This document shows, one piece after another, positions 21,960 to 32,230 of a stretch of 64,000 nucleotides of DNA; within the stretch, counting starts at the first letter, position 1; each line of letters starts with the position of its first letter. The DNA is from Eutreptiella sp. 'Long Island Sound 2002' (Eukaryota > Euglenozoa > Euglenophyceae > Eutreptiales > Eutreptiaceae), in the NCBI GenBank assembly GCA_964036045.1, contig OZ038384.1:43354204-43418203 (forward strand). The letters are read 5' to 3'. The position numbers were made by a program, and so were the translations under genes. A model generated the notes under the pieces. That model worked only from the letters and a program-made list of their open reading frames with translations, had not been told where the DNA came from and searched no databases.

Positions 21960-23908
21960 GTACTAGCCCCGCTGTGCTACCGCCATGGCGGGAGTGAGGA
22001 ACGGGGTGGGGAAGGCGCTGCGGAGGCGTCTGCCACTGGGTCACAGGAGCTGCCCCGGCAGCGCCGGCCGCAACGTAAAGGGGGGGGGGCGTACGCGGAG
22101 GATATCCGCCACCAACCTTTGGCGGAGGCCGCCTTCGACCCCTGGGTGGGGATCGTCGCCGTGGCAATGCGCGGCTACTCAAGGCCGCCGAGATGCGGCT
22201 GAAAATGTCACGGAGCGATGCCGGCGGCTCGGCCGCCGGCGGTTGGCGGGCTGCTCTTTTGGAGGGGGTGGGGTGGGCGGGTCCCGCGGCGCGGGCAGCG
22301 CCCCCGTGGAGTCGGTGGAGATGGAGGTGCCCGCGGGCATTGGCCCGGGGCTGGCGTCCTTCCCTGCCGTAGGTGGGGGGGAGAAAGGGTCAGCTTCCCA
22401 CCCGCCCGATTGCAGTGGCCCCTCATCTACTGAGCCCCCCCGGTCAGCCAGATGTAAGGCCCTTGGCGCTTGGTGGGCCTGGGGCCGTATGGCCCCAATG
22501 CTGAGGAGGGGCGGGTGCCCATCCTACCGGGAGGCGCCGTGCACCGGCGTGTTGTAGGGGGGCCTGAGTTGGGAACGGCCTAGGAGGCCGGGCAGGCCCG
22601 CCCCAGCAGAGAAGAAAGCGCGGCCGCTCCCGCGCGACGGTCCTCCAAGACGAGCACCTGGCGTTGTGGCGCAACCCGGGGCGGGGCTCTCGGACAGCGT
22701 CGGCCCGCCGAGGGGTCGGTGTGTCCTTTGTGGCCTACCCAACAACAGCGGCTGATGCCCCAGCCCAGGCTTCTGCACCCGGCGCACAACGGCGCCCCAT
22801 GCTCGAAGCAGAGCGTGCCCTCTGTGCCAGCGCCCGCCCCCAACGGGCGGCCGCGCTGCGAGGCTGCTAGCGGGACGCTTCTGGGCGGCGCCCGTGGGGA
22901 CCCGGTAGCATACGGGAGCATGGGGGGGGGATGGGGCCTCGAGAGGGCATGGGAAATAGTCCATAAGGAAATGGTCGCCCAGCGGCGGTCTGCGCGCAAG
23001 CGCTCGCAGGCGCTAGACCCACAAGTCACGGCAGTGCGTCGTCAGCCGCATAAACTGCAGCATCACCTCGTGGCGCGCGGCGAAGAACGGGTGGGCCGAA
23101 AACCCCGCGCACACGCGGCCCCCTAGGCGCTCCCAGCCTCCCTGGACCACCGGCTGCGGGGTACGCGCCTGCCGCTCGGGGAGCGAGCCGAATTGCTGTG
23201 CAAGGCAGTGGGCCTAACCGAGCGCCACCTTGCGGCAGGCACGCTGCTGAGCGGGGACCCGCTAGGGTGTTGCCACTCGCTCCTCCCCCTTACGGAAGGC
23301 ACAGAGGGCAAGAATGGTGGCTACTCCATCGTGGGAATCTCTTCCGCGGCGGAAACTACCTTGTAGTCCCAATCCTCTCATGAGGATGCCCACTTCCCTT
23401 TCACTTTCCGCCAAGCGGATGGGTAGCCCTGGTAGCCTTGGGGCGCACCCCTGAGTGCTAAGCGGGCCCGCACGGATCCAACCCTTCCCCGGCCTCGACG
23501 GCCCTGACTGTGGGGCACAAGGTACAACAGTATTCGGCCCCAGCCTCCACTCCCTACACCTACCCACACCCGGGCTACGCCCCCTCCTATTCAGTGCCGT
23601 ATTCTGCTTACGGGTGTTCCTCGGCGGCCCCAAGTGCCCCTTATGCCTCTCCAGTTGGCTCCGCAGTGTGCAGAGCTCCCCAACCCCCACACCCTTTAGG
23701 CTCCCCTCCTTCCCAATATCCCGCATAACCCCGTCCCCCAACAGTACCCCCCTCCCGTAAGCCCGGCTCCGGGCAGTGACTCTCCACCCCAATGACCCTT
23801 CGTGAGTTGCGCCTCCATCCCCTTACGTGCTGGCACCCCAAGAGCGTGAGCAATATATGGTGCGCCAGTTGCTGGCGGCGCTCGGCGAATCCGTACACAC
23901 CGTCATGC
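21960..23908 (+). pseudogene. LINE-2 ORF1-like coding remnant, interrupted by gypsy-2
   Basis: GC-rich plus-strand sequence with protein-like pieces in shifting frames: AYAEDIRHQPLAEAAFDPWV (about 22.1 kb), TTAADAPAQASAPGAQRRP (about 22.75 kb), a Tyr/Pro/Ala-rich run YTYPHPGYAPSYSVPYSAYG (about 23.57 kb), QQYPPPVSPAPGSDSP (about 23.74 kb) and LAPQEREQYMVRQLLAALGE (about 23.85 kb). The last piece runs straight into the insertion point of gypsy-2. If gypsy-2 and one copy of the ATGC duplication are removed, the same frame stays open into 39,961 onward. No conserved domain was recognised; ORF1 of LINE-2 is inferred from the endonuclease that follows at 40.5 kb. Confidence 0.4.
23905..23908. other. 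target-site duplication of gypsy-2 (left)
   Basis: ATGC immediately precedes the LTR end; the same four bases follow the other LTR at 39961-39964. Confidence 0.8.
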
Positions 23909-25500
23909 TGACGCGTTCCCGTGGGGGGCCGGCCACGGGACGCTGCGGTGACACGCACAGGTGAGCAGGCAGGCAAGGCACTACGCTCACAAGGGCATCA
24001 ATACGCCTGTGTCATGTGACAAAGCGTTTCAGAATCCTTGCCACTCTGCAAAGAGGGAACGAAAGTATGTACAACAACACATCAGGATATGTACACATGG
24101 GGTTAAGACTGGACTGGGGTAAGGGCATTACAGGACAATAGACACTCTATCCTAACTTGTATCCCAATCCCAGGTCCGACCCTCTCAGTGGCTGGTGGGG
24201 GCGGGGGCTCAAACACAACCCATGCCCTGCTCAGTCCGGACCCTGAAACCCTGCCAATGGGAGAGGTGTCCCACCTAGCCACAGGCGAGTTCCTAGGAAC
24301 CAAGGGGCTCCAAGGTCAACCGACAGTGGCTCCCTATGCTCCCTTAATGGCAGGTCCCAACTCCCCTCTGAGCCAGAGATATGGCCCCGCCATTATCACC
24401 CAGGAGTTGGTAGCTGAAAATGGGCTGTTTCAGCCCAAACTGAAATTAACTCAAAAATCCCCAAAATTGACCCCTCGTCCGGACCCGCCAGAGGTAGGGA
24501 CGGGGCAACTGACCCTATGCCCTTCGAGTACAAACTCCCTGGAGCCCTCACCCAACCTGGTTCCCTCTGAGGTCCCGGCATCAGGGCAACACGGATGAGT
24601 CAAGTGGGGTCATGATGCCAAAATCACCAAAATTGGCGTCATTCCCACGCGCGGCTCGCCCGGCCAAGGTAAGGCCAATGGCTCACAGGTTAGGAGGCAG
24701 GACCTAGGACTTCTATCTGAGTGCACAACTTGAATTTAGGTCCGGGCTCCCTATGGGCATAGAGAAATGGGGCCGCCAATTGACCACACGGAAGGGGGAA
24801 ATTGGGGTCCCAAAATTGGGTCATTTTGGCTGCCTGAAATGAGCCAAGATTCGGTGTGCTCCCAATAGTATATCTCCACGCCGGCTTGGAGATCGGATCC
24901 GCCATTCCATGCGTGATCCATCGGGAGCCCAACAGAGACTCCCATGCCCTTGGCTCTCAAAGATCTCCATGCCACTCGGCGTGGTGACGATCCCAATTGG
25001 GTCCACAAATGCAAAAATGGCAAAATTGCCCATACTCAATTTGGCCTAGCGCCTTAACGAAGGCAGCTCCGCTTCGCCCACGTGGTGTGTGGACCATGGG
25101 GACCATTACCCATAACACCCATGTCATATATGGTCCATTGGTCCATGCGTCCGGCGTGCACGAGGGTTAGAACATGGTGCACGGCGGGCAGCGAAAGTGG
25201 ATAATTGCTCAAAATGGCCAAAAATGCGCACACTCATGGTTAAGGCAAATGAGGCACATGCCCGACTCGGACCCGAGTGTGCCATAGGATTGGTATCAAG
25301 TCATGTTGGTCCAACATATCTTTTGGGCGTCGCCCAACTCCTCCGGTATTGGGAATGGCAGGGTCGCCAAGTGAGCCCATGATTTGGGACAGTCCCAAAT
25401 TGCCAACATGGCGGCCACGGTATGCCAAGCCTAAGAGGAGTTATTCGCCGGGTCCAAGATATGTTGGCTACCGAAGTATGTACCCTCATAACATACTTGG

Positions 25501-25558
25501 GTCATGATGTCAATTGAGCGCAACGTTGAGATACACGGTCGCCACTTGACATCATGAC
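25501..25558. repeat. LTR inverted repeat, 13 bp arms
   Basis: GTCATGATGTCAA (25501-25513) and TTGACATCATGAC (25546-25558) are perfect reverse complements around 32 bases. The second LTR has the same structure about 13,106 bases downstream. Confidence 0.85.
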
Positions 25559-26049
25559 AAGCCAAAAATGGCAAAATTGGCACAATGACACACAAAAGTG
25601 CCTTGAAAGGTCTACAATTATATTATAATATCTCCGGCTTGGATCGTGCAATCACTTAATCCTTCTAAACACAATGACTTGACACCATTGACCTTCGATC
25701 CCACATATGTGCTCCACTTGGGGCGCCTTGAAAGGTTACGAGCGCTACTTCCCAAGTGGGCACATGAAAATATGGAAAATTGTAAAACACACACCTTGCT
25801 CCCAACGCATCGCTTCGGGATCACCACACAAGCTTCCCTTCACGAAGGTTAGGCTTGCAATTGACTGTAGGGAGTATGGAGAAGGGGCTTGCACAATATG
25901 AGGTCCATTGGCGGGCTTGGCTTGGAGTAATGGACCCGCCAAATGGGCACACAACACAACACATGGCACATACCACATATTGCCCAAAAATGTAGCTCCC
26001 ACCACGATATGTCATGCCCCTCCAAGGGCATATCTTTGTGTCAATCGCT

Positions 26050-26076
26050 CATAGGAACTCAAGGAGAGTTCCTATG
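26050..26076. repeat. LTR hairpin, 11 bp stem
   Basis: CATAGGAACTC and GAGTTCCTATG pair perfectly around the five-base loop AAGGA. Conserved in the other LTR at 39156-39182. Confidence 0.85.
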
Positions 26077-26128
26077 CAACACCAACACTTGCGCGCTACA
26101 CTCGAAAGTTATCTTAACGCACGCAATA

Positions 26129-26833
26129 TCATGGCCAATGAGTTGTAACGCAAACTCTACCCTCTTGACCATGATCCATTACACTAGCGCGCACGTGTGG
26201 AGACGCAAGGCATATAATGCTTCCTAAATTACGTCGGGAGTATTGTGAATACATCCCACGTTTCCTTATCGTCAATACTCGCAAGCAACACGAGATATGA
26301 CCTTCACAAGTGGCCTCACGAATCAACTTTGTTTTGCCCATATCTTTAAGACAAATGGAGGGCAGGATAAAAGGGAAGTTGATTCGTGCATACGGAAGCA
26401 CGTAGGTCCACTCGAAAGAGGTCAAATCAAGTGCGGGGATGTCGAAGTCGAAAATCCGATTTCGACATCCTGAAAAATTCGGATTAAGGTTGCGAGTATT
26501 AATTATGAAAATTGCGGAAGCATCCATGCAGTTCCTGGCGACTTTGGAGCCTTCGTGACGGATAGCGTTAAAATTTCCATTATAAACAGTTAAACTGGCG
26601 GTTACGGTAAAGTCGCGAACCAACCGCCAGCAGTCAAAACAGTGAGTATCGGGACGGAAGCATAAAAATTGACGGAAACAATATGAAAATAAAACCCTGT
26701 TGATTCCTGATATTCTGATACACAAATCTCCGCTGGCGGTGCATCGGTTGCCGATGCGGGGCTTCACGGCACGGAACACGCCGTGCATGGGGTTAGTGGA
26801 CCGGAGACCGGTTGTATGCCGTAACCTAGCCAT
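26129..26833 (-). CDS. 234-codon open frame near the start of the 3' LTR
   Basis: Begins at ATG 21 bases inside the LTR in element orientation and stays open for 234 codons. The identical frame is open in the other LTR (39939-39235), with one replacement noticed by eye (Arg to Cys at residue 21). The predicted product is Cys- and Phe-rich with no domain recognised. A chance frame this long is unexpected in sequence of moderate GC, but LTR reading frames can be fortuitous and two recently duplicated LTRs are not independent evidence of selection. Function unknown. Confidence 0.3.
   Translation of the reverse strand: MARLRHTTGLRSTNPMHGVFRAVKPRIGNRCTASGDLCIRISGINRVLFSYCFRQFLCFRPDTHCFDCWRLVRDFTVTASLTVYNGNFNAIRHEGSKVARNCMDASAIFIINTRNLNPNFSGCRNRIFDFDIPALDLTSFEWTYVLPYARINFPFILPSICLKDMGKTKLIREATCEGHISCCLRVLTIRKRGMYSQYSRRNLGSIICLASPHVRASVMDHGQEGRVCVTTHWP
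26437..26470. repeat. LTR inverted repeat, 10 bp arms
   Basis: GGATGTCGAA (26437-26446) and TTCGACATCC (26461-26470) are perfect reverse complements around 14 bases; also in the other LTR at 39543-39576. Confidence 0.8.
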
Positions 26834-26854
26834 GGGGTTCTGGGTACCGCTTCA

Positions 26855-26865
26855 CCCCCCTCCTT
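26855..26865 (-). other. polypurine tract of gypsy-2
   Basis: On the minus strand the sequence AAGGAGGGGGG lies immediately upstream of the 3' LTR, where plus-strand DNA synthesis is primed in LTR elements. Confidence 0.8.
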
Positions 26866-27709
26866 AGAGCAAACCCTGGGGGGGCTCGATAACACCCACG
26901 CATGGCAGCGGGTACCCAGGACCACTCCCTGAAAGGGGGGGGGGGGTGTCACATCCTCACTTCAGTAAGTCACAGTAAGATAGGTATCCCACAGTGGGAT
27001 AGGTATGCTGCTGTAACAGCTCGTAGCACATGTATAGTATCAAGTATCAAGTCCCGGGTCCTGGCGGCGATTGTTCGGCATCCAAAGGACCCGTTAACCC
27101 ATACCAGGCGCACCGGGTGCCGGCTGCTACGGTCACCACCACAGTGGCAGTGGCATACACGGCCAACATAGGCGTCACACGACGGCCGAGGTGGCCCCAC
27201 AAGTCGAGAGCGACCACAAAGATCCATCAGGCTACCCCAAGCTTCCCAAGGCCCGCCGACTGGGGAGAGTCCCCACGGGTCCTTCCTCGGGCGCACCATG
27301 TCCATATCCATACGACGCGAGTCCAGAGTGCCATAGTCGAACTCCTTACGAACCCCAAATCGTAAGGGAACTCCTCCTGAAGGGATCGGGCATCAAGGCC
27401 GTCTTTTCCCTCGCCCTACTGCCACGAAGGCCATACATGAGGGAGTCCTCATGCAGTGTGGGCGGAGGCGTCGACTCCTCAAACCACCAGTTTCCCAGGC
27501 AGACTGACCGAGGTCAGGAGCACCGGAGGCCGCCATCCGAATGCAAGTGCGTCTGCAAATCGGTAGGCTCACACTGGGACTGACAGTGGCGGACCGCTGG
27601 GAGTGTAGTCAGGCAACTGGGCTTCCCGCCTGGCGCCATCAGGATCTCCACACATCACAGCGAATAGGGCAACACGGTATCACGGGCACTCAAACAGTAG
27701 AATCTGTAA
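26866..27709. other. 3' non-coding segment of gypsy-2
   Basis: 844 bases between the Pol stop and the polypurine tract. A GC-rich stretch with an oligo-G run near 26,935. No integrase C-terminal domain, chromodomain or env-like frame was recognised on the element's coding strand. Confidence 0.5.
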
Positions 27710-30700
27710 TCAAGTACTCGGGGCGGACTTCTGACGCTCAGCATGCTCCTTCTCAAGCTGCTGGCGGATGTCCCGCGCCGTTTGCTCTTGCCGCGCGAAG
27801 AACTCCTTGGCATCCATAGCCATGCCATCACCAGACAAGGGAAGTCCCCTACCCAGGGGGTCCCTGCCGAAGAGAATCTGGTGAGGGGACAAACCGCCCG
27901 GAGTGGGGGTGTCATGATGGGCCTTCAGAGCAGGCCACATCTCCTCGAACCAGTTCCGACGTGGATTGGTGATGTGGATCTTGCGCAGCTTCTCGAACAG
28001 CTGCCGTCCAGCCACCTCAGCACGGCCGTTAGACCGGCTGAGATAGGCCACGCTCTTGGCATGACGTATCCCCATGAGGGAACACATAGCCTTGAACCAG
28101 CCACCAGTAAACTGGGGCCCTCGGTCACTGCAAATGGTGCGGGGGATGTCAAAGACGGTCAGCCAATGACGAATCATCATGACTGCCACTTCCTTGGCGA
28201 GCAACCCCTTTTTGCGTGCCGGAACGGCTACAACGTAGCCGCTGTGGCGGTCCACACAGAGAACCACACAGTCAAAGGTCTCCTTGCCAATGTGCACTTC
28301 GGGCATGGAGAAGACGTCCATGGCCACGCTCTCCATGGGCTGGTCAGGAACCGGGGTCCATTGGGGTTCCCCCTTGACGTTCCGGTTGTCGGGATTGCAG
28401 GCCTGACAGACCGAGCAACCCTTCCTGACCTTTTTGATGGCGGTGTAGAGAACGATATGGTCGATCTCGAACCGACGCTGCATGTCAAGAGCTTGCTTCT
28501 TGACCCCTGGGTGCAGCATGTGGTGGTGCCAAGCTTCACACAGCTCGAGCACCCGGGACTCTGGGACTAGCAGCTTACCATTCCGGTAGAGCTTGCCATC
28601 TTCCTCAGTCAGCCCCTTTGGCCACTTCTGTCCGTCGTCAGGGTCGGTCACAGCCCTATACTCGGCCGCAAAGGCCTCAGACTTGGCGTAATCGTCGGTC
28701 CAGTCGTCCTGGATGCAAGACTCCGGGAAGAGGTGCTTGTCGGACTCAGTTCCCACAGGGGGTGCCGGCCCGGGCCTTCCGCCCGCGGCACCCACAGGGG
28801 CGAGTACACTGACTGTTCTGCTCACCCTCGAAGCGAGGGGGGCATCTGCAGCCATGACGACGAAGCATTTTGCACCCTCCTCCTCCATCAGGCGCTCCAT
28901 CTCAATGATCCTCTTGGCTTCAGCGGTCTCAGCCTCATCGCCATGGGCAGAGATATCCTGCATGCCCTTGCTGGCGGGATAGGCCCACCTACTGAGACAG
29001 TCCGCCACGGTGTTATCCTTTCCAGGAATATAAACAACCGTAAGGTCGAACTTGGCCAAGGTCTCATGCCATCTTGCCCGTCGGGAGGCGGGACCTGAGG
29101 GGGTGTCCACGTGCTCCTTGTGCCACGACTGCAGACTCTGATGGTCGGTGCAGACGGTGACGGGATGGAGGGCTATGTACCCAGCCCATTTCCTGAGAGC
29201 CATGACGATGGCATACGCCTCCTTTTCACGGGGCGTCCACGTCCGTCTCTGGCCTTCCGCCAGGACTCGGCTCCAGAAGGCCACGGGCACGTGCCTCCCG
29301 TCGTCAGGCACTTGCTCCAACACAGCGCCAATGGCGTAGTCGGAAGCGTCGGTGCGCAGGACGAACCCTCGGTCGGGATCCACGAGGTGCGGACCCACTG
29401 CGGATAGCAGCGCCTGCTTCATCCCCTCAAAGGCACGGTCGGACTCAGCTGTCCAGACCAGAGCCTTCTTGGACCCCTTCTTGGTCTCCTCTCGGTTGCC
29501 CTTGAGCATGGTCGTCATGGGGGCTGCATACTCGGCATACATTCTGATATACCCCGAGTAGTAATTGCAGAACCCCAGATACGCCCGTAGCTCAGAGACC
29601 GTTTTGGGCTTTTCCCAGTGCTCAATCGCCGCCACCTTGCCGGGTATGGGCTTTCGCTGCCCGTTCCCGACTACGTGGCCAGCGAAGACCACCTCGCTTA
29701 CCGCAATGGTGGCCTTGTCACTGCTGCCCGTGAGCTTGTGCCGAACCAGAAGGTCCAGCACCCGAGTGACGTCCCTCTCGTGTGCCTCCAGGAGCTCCTC
29801 GTAGCTCATGCTGGGGTCCCCGGACGCGATGATCACGTCGTCCACGAAGGGGTCCGCACAGTCGCGCACCGGCTCAAGCAGGTTCTCCAGCATCCACTGA
29901 AAAGCCGCATTGCCGTTGGTAACGCCCATGGGCATCACCTTCCACTGGAGAGGTCCAAGTGGGGTGCTCATGGCTGTGCAGGCACGGGACTCCTCGGCGA
30001 GAGGCATCTGATGATAACCATGTTTCAGGTCAATCACCGTGAAGATCCTCCGCCGGTGTTGCTTTTGCAGCATGTCCTCAATGAGGGGCAGCGTATAGCT
30101 GTCGTGCTGCGTTTGGGCGTTCAGGCCGCGGTAGTCGACCACGAGCCGCCACTCACCGGCTACCTTCTTGGGGACGACGAAGCAAGGAGAGGCCCATTCG
30201 GAGTGGCACGGCTCGAGCCAGCCTCTCTGGATGAAGTCACGGAGGATCTTCTCCATGGCCTCTTTCCTCTCGCCCCTCAGGGCAAACTCCCGGTGGCGAT
30301 ACACACGGGGGTCCTGCTTCAGTCGTATCTTGGCCTCGCCATACGGTCCACGCACCGGTGGGGGGAACACAGGCTTTCCGCTGAAGAAGGTCTCGCCATA
30401 CTTCTGCTTCAGCCTGGCCCTCAACGCCTGGATCTTGGGGCAGTCATCGGACTCCGCCTTGGCTTTTCCGGGCACTTGAACCACGGAGCTTACTTGAGGG
30501 GTAGCGACCCCGCTCGCTTTCGGCTCAGGTGGTCTTCCCAGGTGGCCCAAAGGGCCATCTCTGGTCTTGCCTCGGAACAGATCGCCGTAGGTGGGTGGGT
30601 TACCGCCAGGCGGTTCGTCTTGGCTGGACATGTGATCCAGCACCCTCTGCACGAAGGTATTCCCGTCATAGGAACCGGAGACGATTGAGTCCACTTCCCA

Positions 30701-32227
30701 CCAGGCTTTGTCCTGGCCTTTGCCCTCACGCTGGTTTCCCCAGTCGTGAAAGGGCTGATCCATATACCCCTGAACCAGATCCCACTCCTCTTCAGTGAGG
30801 GGGTCTTCGGAGTCCGATTCTTCGATGTCAACAGGGGGAACCGCAAAGCATTGCCTCCAAGGTTCTGCTATGATACGGTTGACACACACGAAGTCCGTGG
30901 TGTCGGCCTGATCAAGGCCCCCATCCACATAGTGGAATTCTGTTGGCCATCTCTGGGGTGGCATGGGCTGTCCCTTAGCGTCCTGATAGACACTCTCTCC
31001 AGCCGATAGGACGACCTTGTTCAAGGTCATGTTGGTCAATGAGGCTACCCAATGTCGGGTACTTTCCTCCTCGGTGCATCCCATAGGAACAACCAGCACT
31101 GCCTTGGAGCGGTCCTTGCGAATCTTCGCTATCGCTCTTGGAATGTCCCAACGGGGGCAATGGATCCACATCAATCCCTGATGCGGACCCCAGTGCTTCT
31201 TCCACGCGGAGTCCTGGGCGCTCCAGTACTTCTCACATACCCGCAGATGGGCGGAGGTTCCTGAAGAGAACGCATCCAGGGCCAGATCCGACGCTCCCAG
31301 GTCCGCGACCACTCGGTATGCCACTTCCGGCCTTACGCCGTACTCCTGGTTCGCTGGCCCAGTAGGCTCAGTGTCCAGCGCGGCCACTTCGAGCTGATTG
31401 CGTTCGGGGTGGATCCATTGGCATTCCACCTGGTGCTCAGGTGACGAAAGCCACGAGAGCTGGTCGTCCTGGTACAGGGTCATGGAGGCCTGGGCCGGGA
31501 GGACGCCGGAGTCCGTCTCCATCATGAAGTCGTACCCGACGATCATGTCCCAGTCCATCTCGGCCTCGTAGAAGCTACCGTGCAGGAGGATTTCCTTGCT
31601 GAGGTCTGGGCGGCTCAGCTCACGATGGTTCACGAACTGCAGCCCAATGGCCGCTTCCTTCGTGCCTCCCACCATGTACTGGCCGTTCGCCACCTTCAGC
31701 CTGACAGGTTTCCGACTGTCGGTAAGACACTCTGGCGGAAGCAGGCCAGCCTTGACCAAGCTGACTTGAGCTCCCGTGTCGACCAACACGTCGAAAACCT
31801 TTTCCACTTCCCCGCATAAGGCACGGACCTTAAGATGCAACTGCCGCTCGCGACCGACACGGCGCACGGCGTGCAAACTCAGGATCTCCGGCCGTTCCAG
31901 AAGCTCCACAAGCGACTGGTGCAGGTCGTGGACAATGGGCTCAGGCTGCCCATCTGCAGCATCCAGCTGCGGTCCGGGTGATCCTCCGATACTCTCGGAA
32001 AGATCCTGTAGTACATCAAACACGTTCTTGGTCGCGAAGGACGGACGGGTGCAAGGGTTCGTGCCCTCACTTGCCCTCACCCCGCCTCCGCGACTGGGTG
32101 CCAGACCGGGCCTTCTGCCCGCGGCAGTCCCCTTGTGCTTATCGACTCCCGACTGGGATGGTTCGGCGCTTCCCACGTCACCATCCTGCGACCGCCCTAG
32201 CTGGGGCCCTTGGCTGCAGGGTCTCCG
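27710..32227 (-). CDS. gypsy-2 Pol: protease, methyltransferase-like domain, RT, RNase H, integrase
   Basis: Open from the codon after the Gag UAG to the stop at 27710; the conventional frame begins at a GTG (32176) and the first Met is well inside the protease, so it is probably made by readthrough. Numbering from 32176: protease DTGA at 133-136; methyltransferase-like domain about 290-430 (LALDAFSSGT, KAVLVVPMGC, WPTEFHYVDGG); RT about 620-830 with TVIDLKHGYHQ and catalytic FVDD (777-780); RNase H about 935-1065 (D943, E986, D1011); integrase with zinc-binding H/C residues at about 1217-1257 (C1254, C1257) and catalytic D1287, D1351, E1387 (D-x35-E). It copies element RNA and inserts the DNA. 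The frame stops about 100 residues after the catalytic Glu, so the usual integrase C-terminal domain is short or absent. All catalytic residues looked for are present, so it may be active. Confidence 0.93.
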   Translation of the reverse strand, partial: RRPCSQGPQLGRSQDGDVGSAEPSQSGVDKHKGTAAGRRPGLAPSRGGGVRASEGTNPCTRPSFATKNVFDVLQDLSESIGGSPGPQLDAADGQPEPIVHDLHQSLVELLERPEILSLHAVRRVGRERQLHLKVRALCGEVEKVFDVLVDTGAQVSLVKAGLLPPECLTDSRKPVRLKVANGQYMVGGTKEAAIGLQFVNHRELSRPDLSKEILLHGSFYEAEMDWDMIVGYDFMMETDSGVLPAQASMTLYQDDQLSWLSSPEHQVECQWIHPERNQLEVAALDTEPTGPANQEYGVRPEVAYRVVADLGASDLALDAFSSGTSAHLRVCEKYWSAQDSAWKKHWGPHQGLMWIHCPRWDIPRAIAKIRKDRSKAVLVVPMGCTEEESTRHWVASLTNMTLNKVVLSAGESVYQDAKGQPMPPQRWPTEFHYVDGGLDQADTTDFVCVNRIIAEPWRQCFAVPPVDIEESDSEDPLTEEEWDLVQGYMDQPFHDWGNQREGKGQDKAWWEVDSIVSGSYDGNTFVQRVLDHMSSQDEPPGGNPPTYGDLFRGKTRDGPLGHLGRPPEPKASGVATPQVSSVVQVPGKAKAESDDCPKIQALRARLKQKYGETFFSGKPVFPPPVRGPYGEAKIRLKQDPRVYRHREFALRGERKEAMEKILRDFIQRGWLEPCHSEWASPCFVVPKKVAGEWRLVVDYRGLNAQTQHDSYTLPLIEDMLQKQHRRRIFTVIDLKHGYHQMPLAEESRACTAMSTPLGPLQWKVMPMGVTNGNAAFQWMLENLLEPVRDCADPFVDDVIIASGDPSMSYEELLEAHERDVTRVLDLLVRHKLTGSSDKATIAVSEVVFAGHVVGNGQRKPIPGKVAAIEHWEKPKTVSELRAYLGFCNYYSGYIRMYAEYAAPMTTMLKGNREETKKGSKKALVWTAESDRAFEGMKQALLSAVGPHLVDPDRGFVLRTDASDYAIGAVLEQVPDDGRHVPVAFWSRVLAEGQRRTWTPREKEAYAIVMALRKWAGYIALHPVTVCTDHQSLQSWHKEHVDTPSGPASRRARWHETLAKFDLTVVYIPGKDNTVADCLSRWAYPASKGMQDISAHGDEAETAEAKRIIEMERLMEEEGAKCFVVMAADAPLASRVSRTVSVLAPVGAAGGRPGPAPPVGTESDKHLFPESCIQDDWTDDYAKSEAFAAEYRAVTDPDDGQKWPKGLTEEDGKLYRNGKLLVPESRVLELCEAWHHHMLHPGVKKQALDMQRRFEIDHIVLYTAIKKVRKGCSVCQACNPDNRNVKGEPQWTPVPDQPMESVAMDVFSMPEVHIGKETFDCVVLCVDRHSGYVVAVPARKKGLLAKEVAVMMIRHWLTVFDIPRTICSDRGPQFTGGWFKAMCSLMGIRHAKSVAYLSRSNGRAEVAGRQLFEKLRKIHITNPRRNWFEEMWPALKAHHDTPTPGGLSPHQILFGRDPLGRGLPLSGDGMAMDAKEFFARQEQTARDIRQQLEKEHAERQKSAPST

Positions 32228-32230
32228 CTA
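32228..32230 (-). other. in-frame UAG between Gag and Pol (probable readthrough stop)
   Basis: Gag ends in TAG and the same frame continues through 18 codons (CGG AGA CCC TGC ...) into Pol without another stop. Gammaretroviruses use a UAG at the same place; whether readthrough happens here is inferred. Confidence 0.6.

Larger units (their letters stand above)
23909..26854 (-). repeat. 3' LTR of gypsy-2 (2,946 bp)
   Basis: Direct repeat partner of 37014-39960. Lower in GC than the internal region. Contains three notable perfect inverted repeats and a 234-codon frame. Ends TG...CA in element orientation. LTRs of this length are long for the superfamily. Confidence 0.95.

Noticed and set aside
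27710-32176. GTG at 32176 as the true start of gypsy-2 Pol
   Set aside because: GTG starts are not expected in a eukaryotic element; the frame is continuous with Gag across a UAG, which explains it better.
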